Assembly: GCF_013466985.1 (NCBI RefSeq)
Contig: NZ_CP059164.1
Coordinates: forward strand, 3,295,001-3,359,000
Direction of reading: 5' to 3'
DNA: 64,000 bases
Source of the DNA: Nocardioides ungokensis
Lineage (GTDB): Bacteria; Actinomycetota; Actinomycetes; Propionibacteriales; Nocardioidaceae
Part shown: positions 30,788 through 40,034 of the stretch, in pieces
Numbering within the stretch: the first letter of the stretch is position 1
Layout: each line of letters opens with the position of its first letter
The notes under the pieces: generated by a model
What the model saw: only the letters and a program-made list of their open reading frames with translations
Database searches by the model: none
What the model was told of the DNA's origin: nothing
Program-made: the position numbers and the translations under genes

Positions 30788-31815
30788 CAGTACCGCCGGG
30801 GGTCGGAGACGAGGACCTGCTGGAGGGCCTCGAACTCCTCGACGCACTTGCCCGCCCCGTGGGCGACCGAGGTGAGCGGGTCCTCGGCGACGTGCACGGG
30901 CATGCCGGTCTCGTGCCGCAGGCGCTCGTCGAGGCCGCGCAGCAGCGCGCCACCGCCGGTGAGCACGATGCCGCGGTCCATGATGTCGCCGGCGAGCTCC
31001 GGCGGGGTCTGGTCGAGCGTCGCCCGGACGGCGTCGACGATGGCGTGCAGCGGCTCCTCGAGCGCCTGGCGGACCTCGGCGCTGCTGACCACGACGGTGC
31101 GCGGGAGGCCGGAGACCATGTCGCGCCCGCGGATCTCGGCCTCGGGCTCGTCCGGCAGCGGGAAGGCCGAGCCGAGGGTCATCTTGACCTCCTCGGCGGT
31201 GCGCTCCCCCAGCATCAGGGAGTACTCCTTCTTCATCCACGCCACGATCGCCTGGTCGAGGTCGTCGCCGGCGGTGCGGATGGACAGGCTGGTGACGATG
31301 CCGCCGAGCGAGATGACGGCGACCTCGGTGGTCCCGCCGCCGACGTCGACGACCATGTTGCCGGTGGCCTGGTGCACCGGGAGCCCGGCGCCGATCGCGG
31401 CGGCCATCGGCTCCTCGACGATGTAGACGCGCCGGGCGCCGGCCTGGTAGCCCGCCTCCTTGACGGCGCGCTGCTCGACGGCGGTGATCCCGCTCGGCAC
31501 GCAGATGACCATCCGCGGCTTGGCGAAGTAGCGCCGGCGGTGCACCTGCTGGATGAAGAACCGCAGCATCTGCTCGGTCGCCTCGAAGTCGGCGATGACG
31601 CCGTCCTTGAGTGGGCGGATCGCGGTGATGTTGTCCGGCGTGCGGCCGATCATCCGCTTGGCCTCGTGGCCGACCGCGAGGATCTCGCCGGTGGTGGCGT
31701 TGAGGGCGACGACGCTGGGCTCGTCGAGGAGGACTCCCTTGCCGCGGACGTAGACGAGGGTGTTGGCGGTGCCGAGGTCCACGGCCATGTCTCGGCCGAT
31801 GAAGCTGTTCGCCAT
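30787..31815 (-). CDS. mreB: Rod shape-determining actin homologue MreB
   Basis: 342 residues, ATG of MANSFIGRDMAVDLGTANTL with an AGGGCGGC site upstream. The actin-fold phosphate-1 loop (MAVDLGTANTLVYV), phosphate-2 loop (VVDVGGGTTEVAVISLGG) and the MDRGIVLTGGGALLRG adenosine motif are present. MreB filaments guide lateral wall synthesis. In-frame codons run upstream through the LuxR-type gene without a stop, but only because of a deleted base there; the true start is 31815. Confidence 0.97.
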   Translation of the reverse strand: MANSFIGRDMAVDLGTANTLVYVRGKGVLLDEPSVVALNATTGEILAVGHEAKRMIGRTPDNITAIRPLKDGVIADFEATEQMLRFFIQQVHRRRYFAKPRMVICVPSGITAVEQRAVKEAGYQAGARRVYIVEEPMAAAIGAGLPVHQATGNMVVDVGGGTTEVAVISLGGIVTSLSIRTAGDDLDQAIVAWMKKEYSLMLGERTAEEVKMTLGSAFPLPDEPEAEIRGRDMVSGLPRTVVVSSAEVRQALEEPLHAIVDAVRATLDQTPPELAGDIMDRGIVLTGGGALLRGLDERLRHETGMPVHVAEDPLTSVAHGAGKCVEEFEALQQVLVSDPRRY

Positions 31816-31978
31816 GTGCTGCCGCCCTGGGGAAGAAATGGTGCTGCTGGGAAGGGAGTGGCACAAGGCTAAGGAGCGGGAGGGCCCCTCCCCGGCAGGA
31901 CACGCGGACCCGTCGGCGCGGGAAATGCGGCGTACGTCGCGCCGCGGCCGGTCGCCGGTCCCGCGGGTAAGTCGCCCG
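31816..31978 (-). promoter_or_regulatory. Leader/promoter region of mreB
   Basis: 163 bp between the corrected stop of the LuxR-type gene and mreB. It holds a G/C palindrome (gggagggcccctcccc near 31878) that may end the upstream transcript. No clear -35/-10 pair could be assigned; TAGCCT lies near 31870 on the mreB strand. Confidence 0.3.
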
Positions 31979-34788
31979 TCAGTCCACCCGGGGATCGCGC
32001 AGCGCCGCGGCCAGCTCGTCGCGCGAGCCGACCCGAGCTTGCGGAAGGCGCCGCGCAGGTGGAACTCCACGGTCCGTCTGCTGAGGAAGAGCTCCGCGGC
32101 GATCTGCGGGTTGCTGCGACCGGCCGCCGCGAGCTCGCAGACCCGGCGCTCGCTCGGGGTCAGCGACTCCGGACCGCTCACCGCCTCCCGGCGGGGTCGG
32201 CCACCCGCGGCCGTCATCTCGGCACGGGCCCGGTCACGCAGGCGGACCGCACCGAGGCGGGTCGCCACGTCCAGCCCCTCGTGCAGCATCTCGCGCGCCT
32301 CGCTGCGCCGCCCGGCCCGGCGCAGCGCCGCGCCCAGGTCGATCCGGGCACGGGTCTCCTCCAGCCGGGCCGGTGACTCGACGAGCGTCTCGACGCTCTC
32401 CCGGAGCAGCTCGAGCCCCTCCTCGCCGCCGACCACCAGGCCCTGGGCGCGCAACGCCACCCCCAGCGGCCGACGGGCGCCGTAGGCGCGAGCCAGGCGG
32501 ACCTCGTCGGCCACCAGCGCGCGGGCCCGCTCGACGTCACCGACCGCGAGGTGCGCCAGCGCCGCCTCCGAGCGCCAGGGCAGCACGGTCGGGTTGACCA
32601 GGAACGGCAGGCTGGACGCCGCCGTCACCGCCTTGTCCATGTGCTCGCGGGCCGCCTCGTGGTCGCCTCGGGCAGCCGCGACCCGGCCGCGGGCGACCTC
32701 GATCGTGGCGATGCCGACGGCGTCCGCGCCGTGCTCGGGCGAGTCCGGCTCGTCGACCACGGCCTCCGCCTCGTCGAGGCGGTCCAGCTCCAGGAGCGCC
32801 ACAGCGCACCAGAAGCGCGCGAAGTGGATCTGGCCGTTCCAGCCCCCTCGCCACGGCTCGATGGCGGCGAGGGAGTCGTCGACGGCCTCCTCGAGCCGCC
32901 CTGCCCAGTAGCGCTCCCAGGCTCGGCCGAAGAGCAGGTTCGCCCGGCCCAGGTGGGAGGCCTGGCGGTCGGCCACCTCGAGGCCGCGAGCCACCTCCTC
33001 GTCGCACTCCTCGAACAGGTCGGCCCAGATGAGGCAGCCCAGCGCCACCATCAGGTCCAGGCCGATGCCCTGCTCCCGCAGCATCGCGCCGTCGTCGAGC
33101 GCTCCGAGCGCCAGCCGGCGGGTCTGCTCGTGGTCGGTCACGCCCATGACGCTGGCGAGGGCGAGGTGGACCTGGAGGAAACGGCCGCCGGTGGCGAGCT
33201 GCTCGTCGGGGACGTCCACCAGGTCCGGTCCCACCTTCCCGCCCGGGCGCAGGGTCTCCATGGCGAGCCGGCACACGCGCAGCCGCGAGTGCAGCTCGTC
33301 GTCCCCGCCCCTCTGGAGGCGCAGGGCGCGGTCGAACACCTCGGCCGCCTCGTCGTACTTCCCGCTCTGGAACAGCACGTCACCGATCCGCACCATCACC
33401 GCCAGCTCGGTCTCGGGGTCGACGGCTGCCTGGCTCGCCTGGTCGAGGCGCTCGACGGCGCTCAGCCTGCCGGTGAGCAGCTCGGCCTCGGCGAGCTCGG
33501 CGAGGACGTGGGCGCGTTCGTCCGGCGACGGGGGCTCCTCCAGGGCGCGTTCGAGGTAGCGACAGGCCGACTCGGCTGCACCGCGGGACCGGGCGTCGTG
33601 GGCCGCGGCGCGCAGCCGCTCCACCGCCCACGGGTCAGCGGCGCGCGTGGACCAGAGCAGGTGGGCCGCGACCGGCTCGGGGCCGACCCCGTCCTCGTGG
33701 GCGAGTGCCGCGGCGCGCCGGTGCCGGGTGCCTCGCTCGGCATCCGGGATGGAGCTGCGGACGGCCGACTGCAGGAGCGGGTGCGCGAAGGCCGGCGGGT
33801 CGCTGGACTGCAGCACGCCGGCCCGGACCAGCGCGTCGGCGGCGGAGGCGGCGACCTCGGTCGGCAGGCCGGCGAGGGCCGCGACGCGGCGCAGCGGAGC
33901 GCCCGGCTCGAGGACGGCAAGTGCCTCCGCGACCTCGCGGCCGGCCTCCCCGGCACCGGCCAGGCGCAGGCTGGTGGAGCGCTGGAGCGAGATCGACGAG
34001 GTCTCGTGCAGCCGCTGGGCCGCGTCGTCGTCGGTGGCGGCGCCGCTGGTGGCGACGGCCTGCAGCAGCTCGTTGATCAGCAGCGGGTTGCCGCCGGTCA
34101 CGCGCGCGCACTCCGCGCAGTAGGTGTCGGCGGCCTCGGGGAAGCGGCGACGCACGAGCTCGGTGCAGGCCTCTGCCGACAGCGGCCCCAGGGTGGTGCC
34201 ACCCAGGCCGACCTCCGCCAGCAGGCGGCCGAGCAGGTCGTCCACGTCCGTGGTCTCGCCCGTGCGCACCGTGGCCAGGAGCCCGACCGGCAGGTCGGCG
34301 AGGCGCTGCGCCAGGTAGAGCAGGAAGGTGACCGAGGAGCGGTCGCCCCAGTGCAGGTCGTCGACGACGACGAGCCAGGGACGGTCGCCGCCGGCCGTCG
34401 CCAGCTCGGCGACGAGGCGGTACGCCGCGTGCACGAGCTCGAGCTCCTCGCTGCCGGTGGCGGGGGCACCCTCGAGCAGCGCGACCGCCGCCCGGGCCGG
34501 GCCCGCCGCCAGCGCGGCGCGCTCCTCCGGCGCGACCCCGGCCAGCGCGGGTTCGAGCAGCTGGCGGACCAGGCCGAAGGAGAGCGTGGACTCGATCGGG
34601 TGGCCGGTCGCCCGCGCGACCGCGATGCCCTCCTGGGCCGCGATCGCCGCAGCCTCCCGCAGGATCGTGGTCTTGCCGATGCCCGCCTCCCCCTCGAGGA
34701 GGAGCAGCCCGCCCGTGCCCTCCCGGGCGCGTTCGATCAGCGTCATGACCTGATGGAGCTCGGTGGCACGTTCGACCAGCCGGATCAT
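31979..34788 (-). CDS. Large LuxR-family regulator with N-terminal AAA ATPase (LAL type), one frameshift
   Basis: 936 residues after correction. ATG 34788 opens MIRLVERATELHQVMTLIER. The P-loop GEAGIGKTT is near residue 33 and the Walker B segment PWLVVVDDLHWGD near 140. A long TPR-like helical middle follows, then the C-terminal LuxR helix-turn-helix (LTPSERRVCELAAAGRSNPQ, then IAAELFLSRRTVEFHLRGAF). One G is missing near 32034, right after FRKLG; the restored end is VGSRDELAAALRDPRVD followed by TGA at 31979-31981. LAL regulators usually respond to a small-molecule inducer; target unknown. Confidence 0.87.
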
Positions 34789-34832
34789 GGAGGCGATCCT
34801 GCCTCCCGCTGGTGCCTCAGGGAAGCAAAACC

Positions 34833-34849
34833 CGGTGAGACTCACCGGC
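34833..34849. promoter_or_regulatory. Palindrome upstream of the LuxR-type gene
   Basis: ccggtgag-a-ctcaccgg, perfect 8-bp arms around one base, 45 bases before the LuxR-type ATG and between it and ndk. The odd symmetry suits a dimeric protein better than an RNA hairpin. The rest of 34789-34940 shows no gene. Confidence 0.4.
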
Positions 34850-34940
34850 GAGCAGGTCGCCCCCGCTCACGTACGGTGCGGCGTGCGGGCCGTCGTCCGG
34901 CTGGCGACCAGGGGGGCAGCCGGACGGGGCCCGCGTCGTG

Positions 34941-35348
34941 TCAGAGGTTCGGGAACCAGATCTTGATCTCGCGCTCGGCCGACTCCGGGCCGTCGGAGCC
35001 GTGCACGAGGTTCTCCCGGTTGGACAGCGACAGGTCACCGCGGATGGTGCCCGGCGCGGCCTTGCGGCCGTCGGTGGCGCCGTTGAGGGCGCGCACGACC
35101 TCGATGGCCTCGTCACCCTCGAGCACCATGGCGACCAGCGGACCGCTGGTGACGAAGGCCCGGAGCGGCGGGTAGAAGTCGCGCTCGACGTGCTCGGCGT
35201 AGTGCTCGTCGGCCTTGTCGGCGTCGATGGTCCGGAGCTCCATGGCCACGAGTGAGAGGCCCTTGGCCTCGAAGCGGGAGAGGACCTCCCCCACCAGTCC
35301 ACGACGGACGGTGTCGGGCTTGAGGAGGACCAGGGTGCGCTGCGTCAT
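34941..35348 (-). CDS. ndk: Nucleoside diphosphate kinase
   Basis: 135 residues, the usual length. It moves phosphate between nucleoside tri- and diphosphates through a phosphohistidine; the active histidine is in RENLVHGSDGPESAEREI. The start MTQRTLVLLKPDTVRRGLVG is the family N-terminus. A TAGGGT element 7 bases before the ATG lies across the stop codon of the upstream PPOX gene and suggests a leaderless start. Usually beside folC-DUF4233 in actinobacteria; here a regulator pair intervenes. Confidence 0.98.
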   Translation of the reverse strand: MTQRTLVLLKPDTVRRGLVGEVLSRFEAKGLSLVAMELRTIDADKADEHYAEHVERDFYPPLRAFVTSGPLVAMVLEGDEAIEVVRALNGATDGRKAAPGTIRGDLSLSNRENLVHGSDGPESAEREIKIWFPNL

Positions 35349-35355
35349 GGCCCGC

Positions 35356-35361
35356 ACCCTA
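35356..35361 (-). promoter_or_regulatory. -10 element of ndk, leaderless type
   Basis: TAGGGT on the minus strand, 7 bases before the ndk ATG, overlapping the PPOX stop codon (35359-35361). Confidence 0.45.
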
Positions 35362-36038
35362 CCCAGCGGCGAGTCCGGCGGCGCGACGGCGTACGTCCTC
35401 GGGGACGGGACCGCCGGCGTCGGCGTCCGCGACCGGGTCGCCGGCCACGCGGCGCAGCGGCACGTGCCCGCCCCACACCCCGGCGGCGACGTCCTCCGGC
35501 TCGTCGACCGGGCCACCGGCCCGGACCTTGAGGGAGGCCTCGTGCAGGGGAACGGCGAGCACCGCGGTTGCGGAGAGCTCCTTGCGGGTGCTCGCGCGCA
35601 GGGTGGCCGAGCGCCCGGGGACCATGTGGTCGACGATCAGCGCGAGCGCCCGCTCCTTCTCGACCGCGTCGTCGACGAGGCGGGCCGCTCCGATGACGAC
35701 CGACGATCGGTAGTTCATCGAGTGGTGGAAGGCCGAGCGCCCGGCAACGAGCCCGTCGAGCTCGGTGACCGTGACGCACACGGTCGTGTCCTCGGCGCCC
35801 CGCAGCCAGCCGGCCGCCACCGAGCCGTGCAGGTAGAGGGTGCCGTCGCGGTCCGGGCCGCCGGGGTCCACGGCGTAGGCGGTGGGGAGCACGACGGGGT
35901 GCCCGCCCATGACGACGCCGACATGGGCCACCAGGGCGTCGGCGAGCAGCGCGTGCAGCTGGTCGCGGTCGACGACGGCACGGTTGCGACCGCGGGTGAC
36001 GGTCGTGCGGGGGACGGCGAGAGCGGAGTCGTGGTCAC
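35359..36038 (-). CDS. Pyridoxamine 5'-phosphate oxidase family protein, probable frameshift near the start
   Basis: Split-barrel flavin fold: VAHVGVVMGGHPVVLPTAYA, GTLYLHGSVAAGWL and SMNYRSSVVIGAARLVDD. The frame has no good start codon until GTG 35931, yet conserved N-terminal residues (VTRGRNRAVVDRDQLHALLA) are encoded further upstream. Adding one base to the five-G run at 36009-36013 joins them to GTG 36038, giving 226 residues. Divergent from a MocR/PdxR-type regulator, a common pairing that suggests control by pyridoxal phosphate. Substrate and cofactor unproven. Confidence 0.75.
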
Positions 36039-36059
36039 CGGACTATCGTCGACTCCCGG

Positions 36060-36079
36060 TGGCCCGTCGTCACGGGCCA
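36060..36079. promoter_or_regulatory. Palindromic operator candidate in the PPOX/PdxR divergent promoter
   Basis: tggcccgt-cgtc-acgggcca, perfect 8-bp arms, centred in the 70 bp between two divergent genes. A GATAGT sequence (36042-36047, minus strand) lies beside it toward the PPOX gene. The MocR-type neighbour is the obvious candidate binder. Confidence 0.45.
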
Positions 36080-36108
36080 ATTCGAGACCACTTGGACAGG
36101 ACAATCCG

Positions 36109-37446
36109 GTGCCCCACTCCCCCGTGCCGGTGCGGCTCGACCGCAGCCGCGGCGTGCCGCTCGGCGTCCAGCTGTCCGGGCAGATCCGCGAGCTGGTGCT
36201 GGCCGGCACGCTCGCCCGCGGCGACCGGCTGCCCAGCACCAGGTCACTGGCGACCGACCTCGGCGTCGCCCGCTCGGTCACCGAGCAGGCCTACGACCAG
36301 CTGCTCGCGGAGGGCTGGCTGGAGACCCGTCGCGGCGCCGGCACCTTCGTCGCGTCCGGCGGGGGCGCAGCCCTCGCGGCGCCGGCCCGACGGCGCACGC
36401 CGTCCCCCGGCCGTGACCTGGTGTGGCTGGACGCCGGGACGCCGTGGATCGACCCGCGGCACGCGGCCGGCTGGCGCCGGGCCTGGCGCGAGGTGTCCAC
36501 CGCCCGCCCGCCGAGGGGGTACGACGACCCCCGCGGGCTGCCGGAGCTGCGCGCGGCCCTGGCCGACCACGTGGCCCGCACCCGCGGCCTGGCGGTGGAC
36601 CCCGACGAGCTCGTCGTCACCCACGGCACCACCGACGGGCTCAGGCACGTGCTGGCCGCGCTGCCGCCCGGCCCGGTGGCCCTCGAGGACCCGGGCTACC
36701 GCGCCGCCGTCGAGACGGTCCGCGGCAGCGGGCGGGGCGTCGTCGACCTGCCGGCCACCGCCCCGGTCACCGATCTCGCGGGCGTCGTCGCCGCCTACCT
36801 CACCCCCGCCCACCAGCACCCGCTCGGCCGCGTGATGCCGGCGACGGACCGGCTCTCGGCCCTGGCTGCCGCCCGGGCGGCGGGGGCGGTGCTGCTCGAG
36901 GACGACTACGACTCCGAGTTCCGCTACGACGTCGCGCCCGTTCCGGCCCTCGCGACGCTCGACCGCTCACGGGTCGCCTACCTGGGCACCGCCTCGAAGT
37001 CCGTCGCTCCGAGCCTGAGGCTGGGCTGGCTGGTGCCGCCACCGGACCTGCTGGAGCCGATCAACGAGCGCCGCCGCATCACCCACGACGCCGCTCCCTG
37101 GCCGGTCCAGCGGGCCTTCGTGTCGCTGCTGCGCGAGGGCTACGTCGACAAGGTGGTGCGCACGGCACGCCGGGTGTACGCCGAGCGGGCGCCGCGGGTG
37201 GCCGCCGCGCTCTCGCCGTACGCCGAGCTCGCCGGACCGCTCGCCGGGATGTACTCGACGTGGCTGCTGCCCGCGGCCGAGGCGCGCCGGGCCCGGAACT
37301 CGGCCCGCGCCGCCGGCTACGGGGTGAACCTGCTCGCCGACTACTGCCGCTCCTCGGACCTCACCGGCCTGGTCGTCGGCTTCGGCGGGTGCACCGACGA
37401 GCAGCTCGAGGAGGCGCTGGCGGCGCTGGTGCGGCCGCTGGGGTGA
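36109..37446 (+). CDS. MocR/PdxR family regulator (GntR HTH plus aminotransferase domain)
   Basis: 445 residues from GTG 36109 (AGGACA upstream); a longer in-frame extension overlaps the PPOX gene and was rejected. The N-terminal 75 residues form a GntR winged helix (LARGDRLPSTRSLATDLGVA). The rest is a fold-type I aminotransferase domain with LLEDDYDSEFRY and the PLP lysine in YLGTASKSVAPSLRLGWL. Such proteins sense PLP. Adjacent to a PPOX-family gene, so a role in vitamin B6 balance is likely. Confidence 0.86.
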   Translation: MPHSPVPVRLDRSRGVPLGVQLSGQIRELVLAGTLARGDRLPSTRSLATDLGVARSVTEQAYDQLLAEGWLETRRGAGTFVASGGGAALAAPARRRTPSPGRDLVWLDAGTPWIDPRHAAGWRRAWREVSTARPPRGYDDPRGLPELRAALADHVARTRGLAVDPDELVVTHGTTDGLRHVLAALPPGPVALEDPGYRAAVETVRGSGRGVVDLPATAPVTDLAGVVAAYLTPAHQHPLGRVMPATDRLSALAAARAAGAVLLEDDYDSEFRYDVAPVPALATLDRSRVAYLGTASKSVAPSLRLGWLVPPPDLLEPINERRRITHDAAPWPVQRAFVSLLREGYVDKVVRTARRVYAERAPRVAAALSPYAELAGPLAGMYSTWLLPAAEARRARNSARAAGYGVNLLADYCRSSDLTGLVVGFGGCTDEQLEEALAALVRPLG

Positions 37447-37456
37447 GGGCTGGGCG

Positions 37457-37831
37457 TCAGTCCCGCTGCGCGTCGAAGGCGGCGTACGCCGCGGCGCGCT
37501 CCCGCTCGATCTTGCGTCCGAGGAAGTAGCCGGTCCCCCACAGCAGCGCGAAGATCGCGCCGAGGACGAACATCAGCGGGATCACGAAGCCGAGGGCGAT
37601 CGCGGCCACCTGGACCGCCCACCCGAGGGTGTAGGCCCACTCCGCGCGGAGCATCCCGGCGAGCAGCAGGCAGACGACCATCAGGCCGAGGCCGATGGCC
37701 AGAGCGGTGCCGAGGGCAACGTCGGAGACGGACACCATGACCGGGGTGGTCAGCCCGAGCGTGATCGCCTCGAGGCACAGGATCGCGGCACACATCCCGC
37801 GGCGGGGCGAGCGGGTCCGGTCGTCGCTCAT
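37457..37831 (-). CDS. DUF4233 membrane protein
   Basis: 124 residues, four membrane spans, ATG after AGGGAC. RRGMCAAILCLEAITLGLT and the GYFLGRKIERERAAAY end are typical of DUF4233, which almost always lies directly downstream of folC in actinobacteria, as here (43 bases). Function unknown. Confidence 0.82.
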   Translation of the reverse strand: MSDDRTRSPRRGMCAAILCLEAITLGLTTPVMVSVSDVALGTALAIGLGLMVVCLLLAGMLRAEWAYTLGWAVQVAAIALGFVIPLMFVLGAIFALLWGTGYFLGRKIERERAAAYAAFDAQRD

Positions 37832-37874
37832 GCGGCGTCCCTGCGCAAGCACAGCGAGCGGTTTCGTGGCGTGT

Positions 37875-39263
37875 TCATGCGCGGGCCTCCCTGCCGCGCG
37901 GCACGAGCAGCGCCCGGGCCTCGCCGACGGTGACGACCGAACCCGTGACGAGCACGGCGCCGGAGCCCAGCGGGTCGCCGAACGCCTCGCCGGCCTCCGC
38001 CAGCGCGGCCGCCTGGTCGACGGCGTCGGCCAGCCGCGGCGCCACCGAGACGCGGTCCTCCCCGAAGACGGCGCGGGCCGCCTCGGCGAGCCGCTCCGCG
38101 GGCAGGGCACGCGGGGTGGAGTTCTGCGAGCAGATGACGTGGGCGAGGTGCGGCTCGAGCGCCGTCAGCAGGCCCTCGTGGTCCTTGTCCGACATCACCC
38201 CGAGCACCCCGATCAGCGGGGAGAAGGTGAAGGAGTCCTCGAGCGCGGCCGCCAGCGCCTCGGCGCCGTGCGGGTTGTGGGCCGCGTCGAGCACGACCGT
38301 GGGGCTGCGCCGCACGATCTCCAGCCGGCCGGGCGAGGTGACCTCGGCGAACGCCGCGCGCACCAGGTCCTCGTCGAGCGGCTGGCTCTGCTCACCACTG
38401 GCCGCGAACGCCTCGACCGCGGCCAGCGCGACCGCGGCGTTCTGCGCCTGGTGGGCCCCGTAGAGGGGCAGGAAGACCTCGTCGTACCTCCCCCGCAGCC
38501 CCTGGAACGAGACGACCTGTCCGCCGACCGCGGGGACGCGCGAGACCACGCCGAACTCCATGCCCTCCCGGGCGACGGTCGCCCCGACCTCGGCGGCGCG
38601 CTGGATCAGGAGCTCGGCGACCTCGGGGGTCTGCTGGGCCAGCACGGCGATCGAGCCGGGCTTGATGATGCCGGCCTTCTCCTCCGCGATGGCGATCGGC
38701 GAGTCACCGAGGTACTGCGCGTGGTCGACCGCGATCGGCAGCACCACGGCCACGTCGGCATCGGCGACGTTGGTGGCGTCCCACGAGCCGCCCATCCCGA
38801 CCTCGACGACCGCCACGTCGACGGGTGCGTCGGCGAACGCGGCGTACGCCATGCCCACGACCGTCTCGAAGAACGACAGCGGGTGCTCCTGGTCCTCGTC
38901 GACGAGGTGGGTGTAGGGCGCGACGTCGTTGAAGGCGCGCACGAACTCCTCGTCCGTCAGCGGCTCGCCGTCGACGGAGATGCGCTCGGTCATCCGCTCC
39001 ACGTGCGGGCTGGTGAAGCGCCCGGTGCGCAGATCGAGTGCGCGCAGCAGGGTGTCGATCATCCGCGACGTCGACGTCTTGCCGTTGGTGCCCGTGAGGT
39101 GGATCAGCCGGTACGACGTCTGCGGGTCACCGAGCAGCTCGGTGAAGGCCCGGATCCGGTCCAGGGACGGCTCCAGCCGGGTCTCCGGCCAGCGGGACAG
39201 GAGGGCGTCCTCGACCTCGGCGAAGGTCTCGGCGAGGCGGGGGGCGGCGGGGGTCTCACTCAT
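37875..39263 (-). CDS. folC: Dihydrofolate/folylpolyglutamate synthase FolC
   Basis: 462 residues, normal length. It adds glutamate to dihydropteroate and folates. P-loop LTGTNGKTSTSRMI near residue 58, the VVEVGMGGSWDATN segment, VVLDAAHNPHGAEAL and the C-terminal SVVTVGEARALL are all present. A TAGACT element lies 9 bases before the ATG with no strong ribosome site, suggesting a leaderless or very short leader. Confidence 0.96.
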   Translation of the reverse strand: MSETPAAPRLAETFAEVEDALLSRWPETRLEPSLDRIRAFTELLGDPQTSYRLIHLTGTNGKTSTSRMIDTLLRALDLRTGRFTSPHVERMTERISVDGEPLTDEEFVRAFNDVAPYTHLVDEDQEHPLSFFETVVGMAYAAFADAPVDVAVVEVGMGGSWDATNVADADVAVVLPIAVDHAQYLGDSPIAIAEEKAGIIKPGSIAVLAQQTPEVAELLIQRAAEVGATVAREGMEFGVVSRVPAVGGQVVSFQGLRGRYDEVFLPLYGAHQAQNAAVALAAVEAFAASGEQSQPLDEDLVRAAFAEVTSPGRLEIVRRSPTVVLDAAHNPHGAEALAAALEDSFTFSPLIGVLGVMSDKDHEGLLTALEPHLAHVICSQNSTPRALPAERLAEAARAVFGEDRVSVAPRLADAVDQAAALAEAGEAFGDPLGSGAVLVTGSVVTVGEARALLVPRGREARA

Positions 39264-39272
39264 CGTGTCCCG

Positions 39273-39278
39273 AGTCTA
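39273..39278 (-). promoter_or_regulatory. -10 element of folC, leaderless type
   Basis: TAGACT on the minus strand, 9 bases before the folC ATG. Confidence 0.4.
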
Positions 39279-39422
39279 TTTGACCGGGCCCCAGCCGCCG
39301 AACCCGCGAATCGCCAGAAGATTGACCAAATCAACCACCCGGTCCCGATCCGCGTGACACGCTGCAGGCGCCCCGCCGGGCAAAGGACGCCCGGTGGGTC
39401 CGTACTAGGGGGGACACATCTC

Positions 39423-39962
39423 ATGAAGCACATCAATGCCCGTACCGCGCTCGGCGTCTCGGTCGCCGGCATCGTCCTGGCCGTCGGGGCCGGTGTGGGC
39501 GGGGCGACCGCTGCCGGTCTCATCAACTCGGCGCAGATCAAGGACGGAGCGGTCCACGGCGTCGACCTGTCCGACGGCGTCAACAAGAGGCTGGACCGCA
39601 CCGGCGAGCAGGGACCTGCCGGCAAGGACGGCGTGACCAACCTGACCGCCGGTGCCGACTACAAGACCACCTGGGTCGGCGACGGTGGCGCGAGCCTCCA
39701 GACCGTGCGCGGCGAGTGCCCGGCCGGGCAGTACGCGCTCGGCGGTGGGTTCTCCACCTGGGGCGGCGACAAGGACCTGGGCGGCGACAACAAGTCGATC
39801 CAGGTGACGGTCTCCGCGCCGTACTTCGAGGGCGACTACGTCCCCGTCGACGACGCGGGCAACTTCCGTCCGACGGAGTGGGTCATCAAGGGATACAACA
39901 ACGGCAACACCGACCAGATCGTCCGCGCCTGGGTGACCTGCGCCGACGTGGCGACCAACTGA
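39423..39962 (+). CDS. Exported hypothetical protein
   Basis: 179 residues, ATG after GGGGGGAC. A signal peptide (ALGVSVAGIVLAVGAGVGGA) is followed by LINSAQIKDGAVHGVDLSDG, a segment seen at the start of many actinobacterial exported proteins and tail-fibre-like chains, then one short collagen-like turn (GEQGPAGKDG). The rest is a compact domain with two cysteines (GECPAGQYALGGGF and WVTCADVATN) that could form a disulfide. No enzymatic motif. Transcribed alone, with its own terminator; the 159-bp upstream region contains TACTAG at 39403-39408. Confidence 0.7.
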   Translation: MKHINARTALGVSVAGIVLAVGAGVGGATAAGLINSAQIKDGAVHGVDLSDGVNKRLDRTGEQGPAGKDGVTNLTAGADYKTTWVGDGGASLQTVRGECPAGQYALGGGFSTWGGDKDLGGDNKSIQVTVSAPYFEGDYVPVDDAGNFRPTEWVIKGYNNGNTDQIVRAWVTCADVATN

Positions 39963-39978
39963 GACCAGCACGACCTCC

Positions 39979-40017
39979 GGAGCCCGGCCCTCGCGCGAGT
40001 CGCGAGGCCCGGGCTCC
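39979..40017. terminator. Bidirectional hairpin terminator
   Basis: A 17-bp stem with one mismatch (39979-39995 with 40001-40017) and loop CGAGT, between the stops of the convergent exported-protein and GNAT genes. Confidence 0.78.
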
Positions 40018-40034
40018 GTCCGGTTGGACTGCCC

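Noticed and set aside
39603..39632. Collagen-like repeat in the exported protein
   Set aside because: Only one short GEQGPAGKDG stretch is present, too short for a triple helix.
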